From Flavobacterium pisciphilum (lineage in GTDB: Bacteria > Bacteroidota > Bacteroidia > Flavobacteriales > Flavobacteriaceae), in contig NZ_JAJJMO010000001.1 in assembly GCF_020905345.1 (NCBI RefSeq), positions 2,852,001 through 2,916,000 of the forward strand: a stretch of DNA of 64,000 nt. The letters are read 5' to 3'. Positions 8,973 through 17,489 of this stretch are shown piece by piece. Positions within the stretch are counted from its first letter, which is position 1. Every line of letters begins with the position of its first letter. The notes under the pieces are model-generated. The model searched no databases. It saw nothing but the letters and a program-made list of their open reading frames with translations, and was not told the origin of the DNA. Both the position numbers and the translations under genes were made by a program.

Positions 8973-10412
8973 CTAAAAAAACCAGCTCGCCACAAATATA
9001 GCTGTAATCACACAAATTACATCTACCAAAAGCATAGTACCTAATGCGTAACGGGTATTTTTTATATTTACTGAACCAAAATAAACCGCAATTACATAAA
9101 AAGTACTTTCGGCGCTACATTGGAAAATACTACTCAATCTTCCGGTCATTGAATCTGCACCAAAAGTATTCATTGAATCGATAAGAAATCCTCTTGATCC
9201 TGCTGAACTAAAAGGACGAAGCATTGCCACTGGTAATGCATCTGTGATTTCTTTACTCACACCCATGTTCGAGAAAATAAAAGCAATCCATTCGCTAATA
9301 ATTTCAAACAAACCACTATTTCTAAATAATGATATAGCAACCAACATCCCTAAAACGTAAGGAAAGATAGTGACTCCTGTTTTTACTCCATTGTTTGCTC
9401 CTACTACAAATGCATCAAAAACAGTTGTACTAGCATCAATGAATTTCTTTTCATGAATAAATGAAAAAACCAAAGTAAAACCAATTATTGCAAACAATAT
9501 CAATCCAGAAAGGTTTGATGTGAAGAAGTTTTTACCAATTAAATCCAAACCATTTACATAAAACAAAAGCCCAACAATCGCAGCAATCATAACCATTAAG
9601 GCTACAACTAAAGAAGCACTCTTGAAATTAATTTTTTGTTTGATTCCAACAATTAAAAAAGCGGCAATTGTTCCGATAAAAGAGGTAATAATACAAGGTA
9701 ACATTACATCGGCTGGATTTGTTGCACCAGCAGCAGCACGATACCCAATAATAGAAGTTGCGATTAATGTAAGTCCTGATGCATGCAAACACATAAACAT
9801 AATCTGCGCATCACTGGCTTTGTCTTTATCTGGGTTTATTTCTTGCAGACTTTCCATGGCTTTAAGACCAAATGGTGTGGCTGCAGAGTCTAACCCCAAG
9901 AAATTAGCAGCAAAGTTTAATGTCATATATGAAATAGACGGGTGATTTTTTGGAATACTCGGAAACACCTTAACAAATACAGGACTCAACCCTTTAGCTA
10001 ATTTTCCTGATGCTCCCGAAATGATTAAAAGCTCCATCAATCCGCAGAAAAAAGCCAGATAAGCAATAAGTGGAAGAATTAAATCAACTAAAGTGCTCTT
10101 ACAAGTAGGCAATAGCCCATCTGATTTTTGAACACCGCTAAAAATCTTTACCGTTTTGTTTTTATAAACGTAGGTTGTGTCAGCATTTGCCGCATCATAA
10201 TTAACAATTATGGTTTGATCTGGAGCTTTATTAATACTATCTCTAACAAAAGCTGGAACTTGATCAATATATTTTTCAGAAATTAAAATAGGCTCGTCTT
10301 TCTTGCCATTCAATACATAATCAATAGTATATGTATTACCAGTAAACAAACTGATTACGATAAAAGCAATTGACGAAATAAAAATAGCTAACCAGAATCT
10401 ACTTAATACCAT
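8973..10412 (-). CDS. Nucleoside recognition (Gate) domain membrane protein, SpmA/SpmB-like fusion
   Basis: A 479-residue multi-pass membrane protein. An N-terminal transmembrane segment (about 7-27) is followed by a polar, probably periplasmic stretch (about 30-105). Two hydrophobic Gate-type halves resembling spore maturation proteins SpmA and SpmB come next. Typical segments are NFAANFLGLDSAATPFGLKA in the first half and FGADSMTGRL with SAESTFYVIAVYFGS in the second. Such fusions occur in non-sporulating Bacteroidota, where their substrate is not established; the name reflects homology only. No transport partner lies next to it, and the downstream genes on the same strand are a tiny peptide and a lipoprotein. 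Family membership is a confident call; function is unknown. Confidence 0.82.
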   Translation of the reverse strand: MVLSRFWLAIFISSIAFIVISLFTGNTYTIDYVLNGKKDEPILISEKYIDQVPAFVRDSINKAPDQTIIVNYDAANADTTYVYKNKTVKIFSGVQKSDGLLPTCKSTLVDLILPLIAYLAFFCGLMELLIISGASGKLAKGLSPVFVKVFPSIPKNHPSISYMTLNFAANFLGLDSAATPFGLKAMESLQEINPDKDKASDAQIMFMCLHASGLTLIATSIIGYRAAAGATNPADVMLPCIITSFIGTIAAFLIVGIKQKINFKSASLVVALMVMIAAIVGLLFYVNGLDLIGKNFFTSNLSGLILFAIIGFTLVFSFIHEKKFIDASTTVFDAFVVGANNGVKTGVTIFPYVLGMLVAISLFRNSGLFEIISEWIAFIFSNMGVSKEITDALPVAMLRPFSSAGSRGFLIDSMNTFGADSMTGRLSSIFQCSAESTFYVIAVYFGSVNIKNTRYALGTMLLVDVICVITAIFVASWFF

Positions 10413-10522
10413 AATTATAATTTTTTGTAAATGTAATTATTTAGCCATAATATGCACAACCATTTTACTTACCAAAAGAGAAGTATTTGTTTAAAACCAC
10501 CTATTTTTACTAAAACATCAGG

Positions 10523-11599
10523 TTATCCGATAACAATTTTAGTTTCTAAGTAGCTCTCAAAAGGTTTAATAGCTTCGAAAACAAGACTCTTTTTATCAGC
10601 TGGAATCGTTTCAAAAAAATTAGTTTCTATTTTTGTATGTTCCTTTTTGACTGCTCGTTTCCATGTTCCAATAACTTTTTCATCTTCAATAATTATTGGC
10701 CAAAAGATACCATTATTAGTAAAAGCACTGGCTTGATGCTCTTTGGCAATGGTTATTTCACGGGTTTTATATGAAATTAAAATCTCATCAAACGAAGGAA
10801 GAAAATGAATGCTTTTGGGAGTATTAATTTCTGAAGGAAGTCCTTTTTTAAACCAATACTTTTTGCCATCAACTTCAATCGAATCTAACTCTGTTTCAAT
10901 TGAATGAACAGCTAGCTTTGCCGTTGTTGCAGGAAAACCTGACCACCACGTAAAATCTAGTAGTGTTGCAGGCCCGTGACTTTCAAAATATCGTTTTGCT
11001 AGTTTTGCTAGTCCCTCCTCTTTTGTCAGTTTAGTATTTGTTCTCGGAACTTTTTCTTCAAGCAATGAATATGTTAACTGCTTTCCTTTCATTGTTCCAT
11101 TACAAACTAACCCATCTAGTTCAGCATTCATCATAACGATAGTGCTATTCAAAAAACCCTGACTGGAATCATTTTTAACATTGAGCTCCCTCATTATCTC
11201 CTCACGGGTTAACGAATTGTTCCCTGCTAAAATCTTTTCGATTGACGCATTAATTTTATGTAGCTTCTTATCGTCAAGACCATTTTTTTTAGCCGCCGAA
11301 AGTACAATCTTTTTTACTTGAGGTCCCGAAATATCTAGCATCCAATAAATATCTTCGGCTGAAACAAAATGCCAAGTGGGACGTAGAATATGCGTTCTGA
11401 TAATTTTACCTGAATTAATAGCTTCTTCTATACTCTTTTCAGATGCATCACATCGTGAGCCAATTGCCCATTTTGCCATTGCGTAATCTTGCGCCTGCAT
11501 AGCCCCTAAATGTTTTACAATTTCTTGAGGTTCATGAAAATTTGTCTTCAAAATTTTCTGAGAAGCCATTCTTAAAAAAGCTATTTCTGGATGTGTCAT
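10523..11599 (-). CDS. Winged-helix DNA-binding protein, AlkZ-like (HTH_42 family)
   Basis: A 358-residue protein of the family that includes the DNA glycosylases AlkZ and YcaQ. Near the N-terminus it has the QxQ motif (QAQ, residues 35-37) in GAMQAQDYAMAKWA, the catalytic signature of AlkZ-type enzymes. The conserved LRPTWHFV follows, then a string of winged-helix segments and a C-terminal domain with FLPSFDEILISYKTRE. AlkZ enzymes unhook interstrand crosslinks and remove bulky or alkylated bases; whether this member does so is inferred. An O6-alkylguanine repair gene lies 1 kb upstream on the same strand, which is consistent with an alkylation-repair neighbourhood. It is separated from the exonuclease gene by 189 bp, so it probably has its own promoter. 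Confidence 0.8.
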   Translation of the reverse strand: MTHPEIAFLRMASQKILKTNFHEPQEIVKHLGAMQAQDYAMAKWAIGSRCDASEKSIEEAINSGKIIRTHILRPTWHFVSAEDIYWMLDISGPQVKKIVLSAAKKNGLDDKKLHKINASIEKILAGNNSLTREEIMRELNVKNDSSQGFLNSTIVMMNAELDGLVCNGTMKGKQLTYSLLEEKVPRTNTKLTKEEGLAKLAKRYFESHGPATLLDFTWWSGFPATTAKLAVHSIETELDSIEVDGKKYWFKKGLPSEINTPKSIHFLPSFDEILISYKTREITIAKEHQASAFTNNGIFWPIIIEDEKVIGTWKRAVKKEHTKIETNFFETIPADKKSLVFEAIKPFESYLETKIVIG

Positions 11600-11788
11600 T
11601 TTTTAAATTTGATTAAAATAGATGAGTTATATAAACACACTTAAACCATTTTAGTTAAGTCATTTAGCAAAACATCTTGTTTTTTAATTGTTCCCCGAAA
11701 AGACGCTAAAGCGTAAATTTTATCTTCGTTTGTTTTTATCATTGACCCTTTGTTCCTTTGCATCTCTGCACCTTTGAATCTCTAAAAA

Positions 11789-12502
11789 CTAAACATGAAT
11801 TATCTCATCATCAATTAATAAATCCTCACGTCGTAAGCGAAGAAAAATTTGTGCCACTGCTATGGTATCTTTTTCACAATACGTGACGATTCTATCAATA
11901 TCTTTCTCTACATAAAAAACATGTGCTACCTGACTTCCGTCTATATCTCCTTTTGGTGAAGGGATACCAAGGATTTTTGTCAATAATTTCAAGGAAGTAA
12001 AGTGCTTATAATCCCCAAACTTCCATAATTCTAACGTATCTAAATGTGGGATTTCCCATGGTTTTTTCCCAAATAGATTTAGCTTATCTGGAATAGCAAT
12101 TTGATTGATAATCATTCGCCTAGCAATAAATGGAATATCAAACTCCTTTGCATTATGCCCACACAAAACATGGTATGGTTTGTTGTAATGATTATTCAAT
12201 AAATTATTGAAGTCTCTCAAGATTTTCACCTCATCTCCAAAAAATGAAGTCACTCGAAAATTTCGAATATCACCTTTGATCGTAAAATACCCAACTGAAA
12301 TACAAACAATTTTACCAAACTCAGCCCAAATTCCAGCTCGGTCATAAAACTCTTCGGCTGTAAAATCCTCTTTTCGTTGGTATTGCGTTTTATGTTCCCA
12401 AAGTTCTTTCATCTCATCATCTAGTTCTCCAAAATCGGCTGTTTCGGGAACGGTTTCTATATCAAGAAAAAGGATGTTATTTAGATTTAATTTTTCAATC
12501 AT
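11789..12502 (-). CDS. DEDD-family 3'-5' exonuclease (PolB exonuclease-like)
   Basis: A 237-residue stand-alone exonuclease domain of the RNase H fold. ExoI is the motif FLDIETVPE (D14, E16). ExoII lies around CGHNAKEFDIPFIARR. ExoIII is in the segment near RIVTYCEKDTIAVAQIFLR, where Tyr, Cys and Asp occupy the expected area. This family is related to the proofreading domain of family B polymerases and would degrade DNA or RNA with two metal ions. No polymerase domain is attached, and the length matches the stand-alone family common in Bacteroidota. It sits between the AlkZ-like gene and the alkylguanine repair gene on the same strand, hinting at a DNA-repair grouping. Its substrate is not known. 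Confidence 0.85.
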   Translation of the reverse strand: MIEKLNLNNILFLDIETVPETADFGELDDEMKELWEHKTQYQRKEDFTAEEFYDRAGIWAEFGKIVCISVGYFTIKGDIRNFRVTSFFGDEVKILRDFNNLLNNHYNKPYHVLCGHNAKEFDIPFIARRMIINQIAIPDKLNLFGKKPWEIPHLDTLELWKFGDYKHFTSLKLLTKILGIPSPKGDIDGSQVAHVFYVEKDIDRIVTYCEKDTIAVAQIFLRLRREDLLIDDEIIHV

Positions 12503-12646
12503 TATTTTGGACTTTTAAGACTTCTTGAATCCTTTGGATGCAAAACTTACATTATTATACGGCTTTACAAACCTTTTAAGAAGTAGATTTTACCTATTCT
12601 CTTCCTTACAAATATGTGCAAAATTCTCACTATTTTTAAACATTGT

Positions 12647-13123
12647 CTAGAACAAACTTTGTTGTTTTAATGGGTTTTCGTGATCCAACAACCATTTCTT
12701 ACGCCATAATCCTCCTGCATATCCTGTTAATGATCCATCGGTTCCTATTACACGGTGGCAGGGAACAACAATCCAAAGTGGATTTTTCCCATTTGCAGAT
12801 GCTACTGCACGAATTGCTTTAACATCTCCGAGCTTTTTAGATAATTGCAAATAACTCATTGTTTTACCATAAGGTATCTCAAGTAATCCTTTCCAAACTC
12901 GTTGTTGAAAATCGGTTCCTTTGGGATTGAGTTTAAAATCAAAGTCGGTTCTTTTGCCTAAGAAATAATCATTTAATTGCGAAACAGCTTCTTGCAATTC
13001 TGTTGCAATTACCTCAGAAACCTCATTGCCACCTGCCTTAGCAACCGTAATCTCAGAGATTCCATTTTCATCTCCAACAATTTTGGTGATTCCTAAAGGC
13101 GAATTGATGTATGCTGTTTCCAT
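12647..13123 (-). CDS. ogt: Methylated-DNA--protein-cysteine methyltransferase
   Basis: A 158-residue suicide repair protein that transfers alkyl groups from O6-alkylguanine to its own cysteine. The active-site motif is VVPCHRVIG with C122. The helix-turn-helix region before it (FQQRVWKGLLEIPYGKTMSY) has the conserved Arg for base flipping, and a GYAGGLWRKKWLLDHE stretch follows the motif. It is a short Ogt/MGMT without an Ada regulatory domain. Start ATG 13123 gives the usual N-terminus. It lies upstream of the exonuclease gene on the same strand (144-bp gap). The symbol could equally be given as mgmT or adaB. The function is clear. Confidence 0.93.
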   Translation of the reverse strand: METAYINSPLGITKIVGDENGISEITVAKAGGNEVSEVIATELQEAVSQLNDYFLGKRTDFDFKLNPKGTDFQQRVWKGLLEIPYGKTMSYLQLSKKLGDVKAIRAVASANGKNPLWIVVPCHRVIGTDGSLTGYAGGLWRKKWLLDHENPLKQQSLF

Positions 13124-13251
13124 TTTATAAAAGTAAAAAAAATAACGATACCGATTTACAACGTCACCCTTATTCCCCTCAGATTGATGAATTGCCTATG
13201 TAAATCTCATCTTTACCAAAACGACAAAATTGTCTGAAACTGTTGTAAAGA

Positions 13252-13288
13252 AAAAAACCACTCGTAAATACGAATGGTTTTATTTTTA
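13252..13288 (-). terminator. Terminator of the hemB-cytochrome c operon
   Basis: Hairpin AAAACCACTCGTA / TACGAATGGTTTT (one G-U pair), with T-rich flanks on both strands. It lies about 90 bp downstream of the cytochrome gene on its strand. Confidence 0.75.
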
Positions 13289-13379
13289 GCCCTATCCTGA
13301 TTGTTATCGGAAGTAGCGACATCCTTTATGTTTTTGCTACCAAAAACATTAAAGATATAACGAATAGCAGGATTAGCTT
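13289..13379. repeat. Possible dispersed intergenic element
   Basis: Immediately after the cytochrome c gene is a non-coding stretch with the short arms gtagc (13313-13317) and gctac (13336-13340) and the end words gataacgaatagcaggattagcttc. It looks like the kind of intergenic sequence repeated in many flavobacterial genomes. Only one copy is in this window, so the claim is tentative. Confidence 0.3.
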
Positions 13380-13778
13380 CTACTTTAAATAACTGTAGAA
13401 ATAAGCTTCTAGTGCTTTAAGTTCTTCGTCTGACATGGCTTGTGTTACTGGAAAATTTGTTTTCATAACCTCAAACTGACTCGGATCAACGATTGGTTCC
13501 CCTTTTCCTTTAAGGAATGTAACTATGTCTCCGTTTTTCTCTTTGTATATTTTTGCAATTTCTTTGATACTTGGACCAATAACTTTTTGATCTACCTGAT
13601 GGCAAGCAAAGCAATTGCCTTGTCCTTCAAAAATTGACTTTCCTAATTCTACAGGTGTTTGAATTGCTGCTGATTCACTCGCTTCAATTGGCATTCCAGA
13701 ATTATCTATGTTTACTTTTTCTTCTTTTTTACAAGAAGTAAACGCAAGTAGTGCAAATGCAAATAATGTATTTTTCAT
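13380..13778 (-). CDS. Class I c-type cytochrome, lipoprotein
   Basis: A 132-residue exported cytochrome. The signal peptide ends in a lipobox (FTSC, Cys16), so it is probably lipid-anchored. A linker follows, then one heme-binding motif CFACH (residues 56-60). The likely axial Met is in the segment EVMKTNFPVTQAMSDEE near the C-terminus, followed by the typical final helix LKALEAYFYSYL. It would carry electrons at the cell envelope. Its start codon is one base after the stop of hemB on the same strand, so the two are cotranscribed and probably translationally coupled. That pairs a heme consumer with a heme-synthesis gene. The redox partner is unknown. Confidence 0.88.
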   Translation of the reverse strand: MKNTLFAFALLAFTSCKKEEKVNIDNSGMPIEASESAAIQTPVELGKSIFEGQGNCFACHQVDQKVIGPSIKEIAKIYKEKNGDIVTFLKGKGEPIVDPSQFEVMKTNFPVTQAMSDEELKALEAYFYSYLK

Positions 13779-13779
13779 A

Positions 13780-14772
13780 TTATTTGTTTAGTATTACCGC
13801 AGCTTCTTTGGCAAAATAAGTCGAGATAATACTCGCTCCTGCTCTCTTAATGCAATATAGTTGCTCAATCATAATTTTGTCGTGATCTAACCATCCTCTT
13901 TCGGCTGCGGCCTTTACCATAGCGTATTCGCCTGAAACTTGATATACAGCTACGGGAACATGAACAGCATTTTTTACCTCACGAACAATATCAAGATATG
14001 CCATTCCTGGTTTTACCATTACGATATCTGCACCCTCTTCTACATCTAGCAATGCCTCACGAATTCCTTCGATACGGTTTGCATAATCCATTTGGTACGT
14101 TTTCTTGTCTTTTGGAACTTCTTGTTGATCTACTGGAGCTGAATCTAAAGCATCACGGAATGGGCCGTAAAATGCCGAAGCATACTTAGCGCTATAACTC
14201 ATGATTCCCACATTATGATGTCCATTTTCTTCTAATGCTTTTCTAATAGCCAAAACACGTCCATCCATCATATCACTTGGTGCCACAAAATCGGCTCCTG
14301 CATCAGCATGGCTTAAACTCATACGAGTTAACGCATCTACCGTTGCATCGTTTATAACTTGTCCTTTTTCTATAATTCCATCATGTCCGTAAATAGAATA
14401 TGGATCTAGTGCTACGTCTGGCATTACAATCATTTCAGGAACTGCATCTTTTATCGCACGAATGCTTTGTTGCATTAACCCGTCTTTATTCCAAGATTCT
14501 ACCCCTTTATTGTCTTTAAGGTTCTCACTTACTTTTACATAAAGATTTACTGCTTTTATACCAAGTGCCCAAGCTTCTTTTACTTCTTTAATGGTATTGT
14601 CTAATGAATGGCGGTAGATTCCCGGCATTGATGGAATTTCGATTTTTACATCTTTTCCTTCTGCAATAAACATAGGAAGCATAAAATCGTTTGGACTTAG
14701 GGTAGTTTCACGAACTAAAGAGCGAATAGATTCATTAGTTCTTAAACGGCGGTTTCTTTGTAGTGGGAACAT
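13780..14772 (-). CDS. hemB: Porphobilinogen synthase (5-aminolevulinate dehydratase)
   Basis: A 330-residue enzyme that condenses two 5-aminolevulinate molecules to porphobilinogen. The Schiff-base lysine is in MVKPGMAYLD (K254), and the second conserved lysine is in SAKYASAFYGPF. The metal-site region reads DVALDPYSIYGHDG, with Asp and Ala in place of the cysteines of zinc-type enzymes, so this is the cysteine-free type that does not use catalytic zinc and is usually magnesium-activated. Start ATG 14772 leaves a leader of about 80 nt after a TAnnTTTG-type box. It is followed after 1 bp by the cytochrome c gene. The other heme genes lie 4-14 kb away. Confidence 0.96.
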   Translation of the reverse strand: MFPLQRNRRLRTNESIRSLVRETTLSPNDFMLPMFIAEGKDVKIEIPSMPGIYRHSLDNTIKEVKEAWALGIKAVNLYVKVSENLKDNKGVESWNKDGLMQQSIRAIKDAVPEMIVMPDVALDPYSIYGHDGIIEKGQVINDATVDALTRMSLSHADAGADFVAPSDMMDGRVLAIRKALEENGHHNVGIMSYSAKYASAFYGPFRDALDSAPVDQQEVPKDKKTYQMDYANRIEGIREALLDVEEGADIVMVKPGMAYLDIVREVKNAVHVPVAVYQVSGEYAMVKAAAERGWLDHDKIMIEQLYCIKRAGASIISTYFAKEAAVILNK

Positions 14773-14856
14773 ATATGATTTTTATATTTTTTAAGAAGAA
14801 CGCTAATGCAAAAAAGGCTTCGCATTCATTTTAAAGTTGAAATTAAAATTGTGTCG

Positions 14857-14864
14857 CAAAGTTA
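14857..14864 (-). promoter_or_regulatory. Candidate -7 box for hemB
   Basis: On the minus strand this reads TAACTTTG, matching the flavobacterial consensus TAnnTTTG, about 85 bp before the hemB start. No TTG at a proper -33 spacing was found, so support is partial. Confidence 0.4.
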
Positions 14865-14989
14865 AAGAAAAATCAACAGAATAAGGCTTTTAGCATCGTT
14901 TAGAAAGCGTTAATATTATCTAAAATTTACTGTTTTAAAAATCTTTTTTAAGAATCTTCTTATATCAAGGTTTTTCAAATATTTAGATT

Positions 14990-14997
14990 TAAATTTG
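14990..14997 (+). promoter_or_regulatory. Candidate -7 box immediately upstream of the lipoprotein gene at 15002
   Basis: TAAATTTG matches TAnnTTTG exactly and is followed by CAC and, 5 bp after the box, by the ATG. If used, transcription would begin at or next to the start codon, giving a leaderless or nearly leaderless mRNA. No clear -33 TTG. Confidence 0.35.
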
Positions 14998-15001
14998 CAC
15001 A

Positions 15002-15634
15002 ATGAAGAAATTTCTCGCTTTATGCAGCTGTTTGCTCTTAACAGGATGTTTTGAGATAACTGAACGAATCAAACACCATGACAATCAAAGTGGTGAATAT
15101 ACTCTGATGATAGATTTTTCTAAATCATGGTTTAAGACAAAATCAGCTATTTGGCTTGAGGAAGTCGATGGTGTGAAAATCCCGAATGAAGAGGAAATCA
15201 CAAAAAAGCTAGCCGATTTTAAAACTAAGGCCTTAAAAATTGACGGAATTACAAACGTAAACACCAAAACCGATTTTGAAAATTATATTTTTATTATCAA
15301 GCTCAATTATGCCAATTTAAAAGCACTTAATGCTGTTGTAAACAGCATTAATAATCAGAGTGAACAAATACACTTTAGCAGTGGCGCTAAAGGTTTTGAA
15401 AGAATTGCATCTTATCCTATTCCTGAAAAATTGGTAAAAGACCCAAAGAAAAAACAAGATTTAGAGCAAGCAAACATCATATCTATTTACACTTTTGACC
15501 GCGATATTGCAACTGCAGACAATCCTAACAGTAAAATCTCAAAAAATAAAAAGACTGTATTTTTAAAACAAAGCATGTACAGCGTACTTAAAAAATCGTC
15601 TTTAATGAATAATACAATCCAATTAATTCCCTAG
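15002..15634 (+). CDS. Uncharacterised lipoprotein
   Basis: A 210-residue protein with signal MKKFLALCSCLLLTGC; the lipobox LTGC gives lipidation at Cys16. The mature part is rich in Lys and Asn without recognisable catalytic motifs. Segments such as GEYTLMIDFSKSW and a later ITNVNTKTDFENYIFIIKL suggest an alternating strand/helix fold. I do not recognise a family. It is followed after 6 bp by a larger secreted protein on the same strand, and the pair ends at a terminator, so they form a two-gene operon of unknown role at the envelope. The lipobox fixes the start at 15002. Confidence 0.78.
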   Translation: MKKFLALCSCLLLTGCFEITERIKHHDNQSGEYTLMIDFSKSWFKTKSAIWLEEVDGVKIPNEEEITKKLADFKTKALKIDGITNVNTKTDFENYIFIIKLNYANLKALNAVVNSINNQSEQIHFSSGAKGFERIASYPIPEKLVKDPKKKQDLEQANIISIYTFDRDIATADNPNSKISKNKKTVFLKQSMYSVLKKSSLMNNTIQLIP

Positions 15635-15640
15635 TTACCT

Positions 15641-17437
15641 ATGAAGCATTTTTTTACCTGTTTGATTTTATTAACATCATTTCTAGTTAGTAGTCAAACC
15701 AATACAAAACCTTACGATTATTTTGTACAATTTAACGGCAATCGACTTTCTAAAAAAGTTAATATTACTGATGTATTAAATCACTCTTTAATTAACAAAT
15801 ACGCTGAAGGCAAGTCTGATCTTGACATCAATCAATATGCTACTCTTTTTAAATTAGACCAAAAAACAAGCATTCACGGAAATTTCACGGATAGTATCCC
15901 CTATTATCAAGTTACAATTCCCATTAAAAACAGAAATGACATTAAGCAATTCATGCAAAAATTGAATGCAAAAAAAGAAGCTGATTCTTTACCAACAGCT
16001 ACTATTGAGGATTTTCCTTTGTATTCACTTTTAACGTCTGGAGATAAAAAATCTACTATAGCATGGAATGACAGCTATATGGTGATTGTTGAATTTACCA
16101 ACAAATACTCTTCGAACTTATTTGATACTTCTGAAATACAAGAAACATCTGTTGATGTAGCTGTACCTGAAGAAGATCAAACTGAAGAACCTATTGGTAT
16201 TCATACTCAAACCGAAGAAATTACCGAAGAAGTTACACCTCTTAGGAATGATGATTATTACAAAGAATATGACTTAAAGCGTCAAGCTTTTGACAGTTTA
16301 CAAACCATACAACGAAATAAGTTTGTCAAATCTCTTTTCGAAAATGGTTTTACCGCTCCATATTCTGATAAAATAAATGCTACAGCAGATATTTCCTCTT
16401 GGATTAATTATAGTTCAGCTATGTCTACTGTATACAAAGCTTATGCAACGCTATCATTATTTACCAATTACCAAAAATTTATGCCTGGAGAAAAAAGCTT
16501 AGGCAATTTTATAAAAGGAATTAATCTTGATTTTTATTTTGACAATGATAATGCTCGCGTAGAAGAAGTTATTGAATATTCTAAACCTCTGGCTGCTATT
16601 ATGGAGAAAATAGCCAATAGAAAAATCAATAAAAACATTTATAATTATTTCCCAAACGACAAGCCTTTGGGTTATATGACTTATCATATCAACACTAAAG
16701 AAGCATTAAAAAACATTCCGTCATTGACATCAGAAATTTTAAACAATAATGGATTAATAAAAAAAGACATTACAATTTTTACTGATTTAATTTCGACTAT
16801 AGTAGATGAAGATGCAACTGCAACTCTTTTTGACGGTGATTTAAGCCTGTTTTTACACGATGTTAAGAAAGTTGAAGTAACGACAAAATCATACGGATAT
16901 GATGACAATTACGAAGAAATTGAAATTGAGAATAAAGAAATCAAATCAATTCCACTTTTTACAATGGTGTTTACCTCAACCCATCCTACATTTGGTGACA
17001 AACTATTAGAGTTAGGTGTTCGCAAAAACATGCTAATACAAAAAGACAATTATTATGAAATTACTGGAACTCAAGGTAAATATGGTGACTTATTTATCAT
17101 TAAGGATAAAGATGTTGTAGTGATAGGAAATAGCCATGAATACTTTAACACCAACAATAGTTCATTCGTAAAAGAAATAAAAAAAGAACTTAAGCAAAAT
17201 TACTTTTTATCAAAGCTTAATATTCCTGAAGCTTCAAAAGCCTATAGTGAAGAAACGAAAACGGCTAATAGCAAGAAATTTGATCAATTCGCAACACAAT
17301 TTAGCGATATTACGTTTCAATCTCCAAAGAAAATGATTGATAACAAATTGAAATTAGAATTGAGATTAAATTCATTAAAGACCAATAAAAACATCATTTT
17401 GCAAACATTAGATTTTGTTGAGCAACTTGGCAAATAA
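15641..17437 (+). CDS. Uncharacterised secreted protein, cotranscribed with lipoprotein
   Basis: A 598-residue protein with an N-terminal signal peptide (MKHFFTCLILLTSFLVSSQ), so it is periplasmic or surface-located. No T9SS sorting domain is visible at the C-terminus, which ends DFVEQLGK. The middle has an acidic Glu/Thr/Pro-rich linker (about residues 170-205). Repeated lysine-rich segments and paired strands resemble large envelope proteins of the DUF4836 type seen in Bacteroidota; I offer that only as a possibility. The gene begins 6 bp after the lipoprotein gene at 15002-15634 and ends before a perfect terminator hairpin. The function is unknown. Divergent hemB and convergent DUF4421-like neighbours give no clue. 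Confidence 0.75.
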   Translation: MKHFFTCLILLTSFLVSSQTNTKPYDYFVQFNGNRLSKKVNITDVLNHSLINKYAEGKSDLDINQYATLFKLDQKTSIHGNFTDSIPYYQVTIPIKNRNDIKQFMQKLNAKKEADSLPTATIEDFPLYSLLTSGDKKSTIAWNDSYMVIVEFTNKYSSNLFDTSEIQETSVDVAVPEEDQTEEPIGIHTQTEEITEEVTPLRNDDYYKEYDLKRQAFDSLQTIQRNKFVKSLFENGFTAPYSDKINATADISSWINYSSAMSTVYKAYATLSLFTNYQKFMPGEKSLGNFIKGINLDFYFDNDNARVEEVIEYSKPLAAIMEKIANRKINKNIYNYFPNDKPLGYMTYHINTKEALKNIPSLTSEILNNNGLIKKDITIFTDLISTIVDEDATATLFDGDLSLFLHDVKKVEVTTKSYGYDDNYEEIEIENKEIKSIPLFTMVFTSTHPTFGDKLLELGVRKNMLIQKDNYYEITGTQGKYGDLFIIKDKDVVVIGNSHEYFNTNNSSFVKEIKKELKQNYFLSKLNIPEASKAYSEETKTANSKKFDQFATQFSDITFQSPKKMIDNKLKLELRLNSLKTNKNIILQTLDFVEQLGK

Positions 17438-17452
17438 TCTAAATTTGATTTT

Positions 17453-17488
17453 AAAAAGGGAGGTATTCAGCTGAATACCTCCCTTTTT
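17453..17488. terminator. Bidirectional terminator
   Basis: Perfect palindrome AAAAAGGGAGGTATTCAG / CTGAATACCTCCCTTTTT between the secreted-protein gene (+) and the DUF4421-like gene (-). It is the strongest hairpin seen in the window. Confidence 0.93.
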
Positions 17489-17489
17489 G

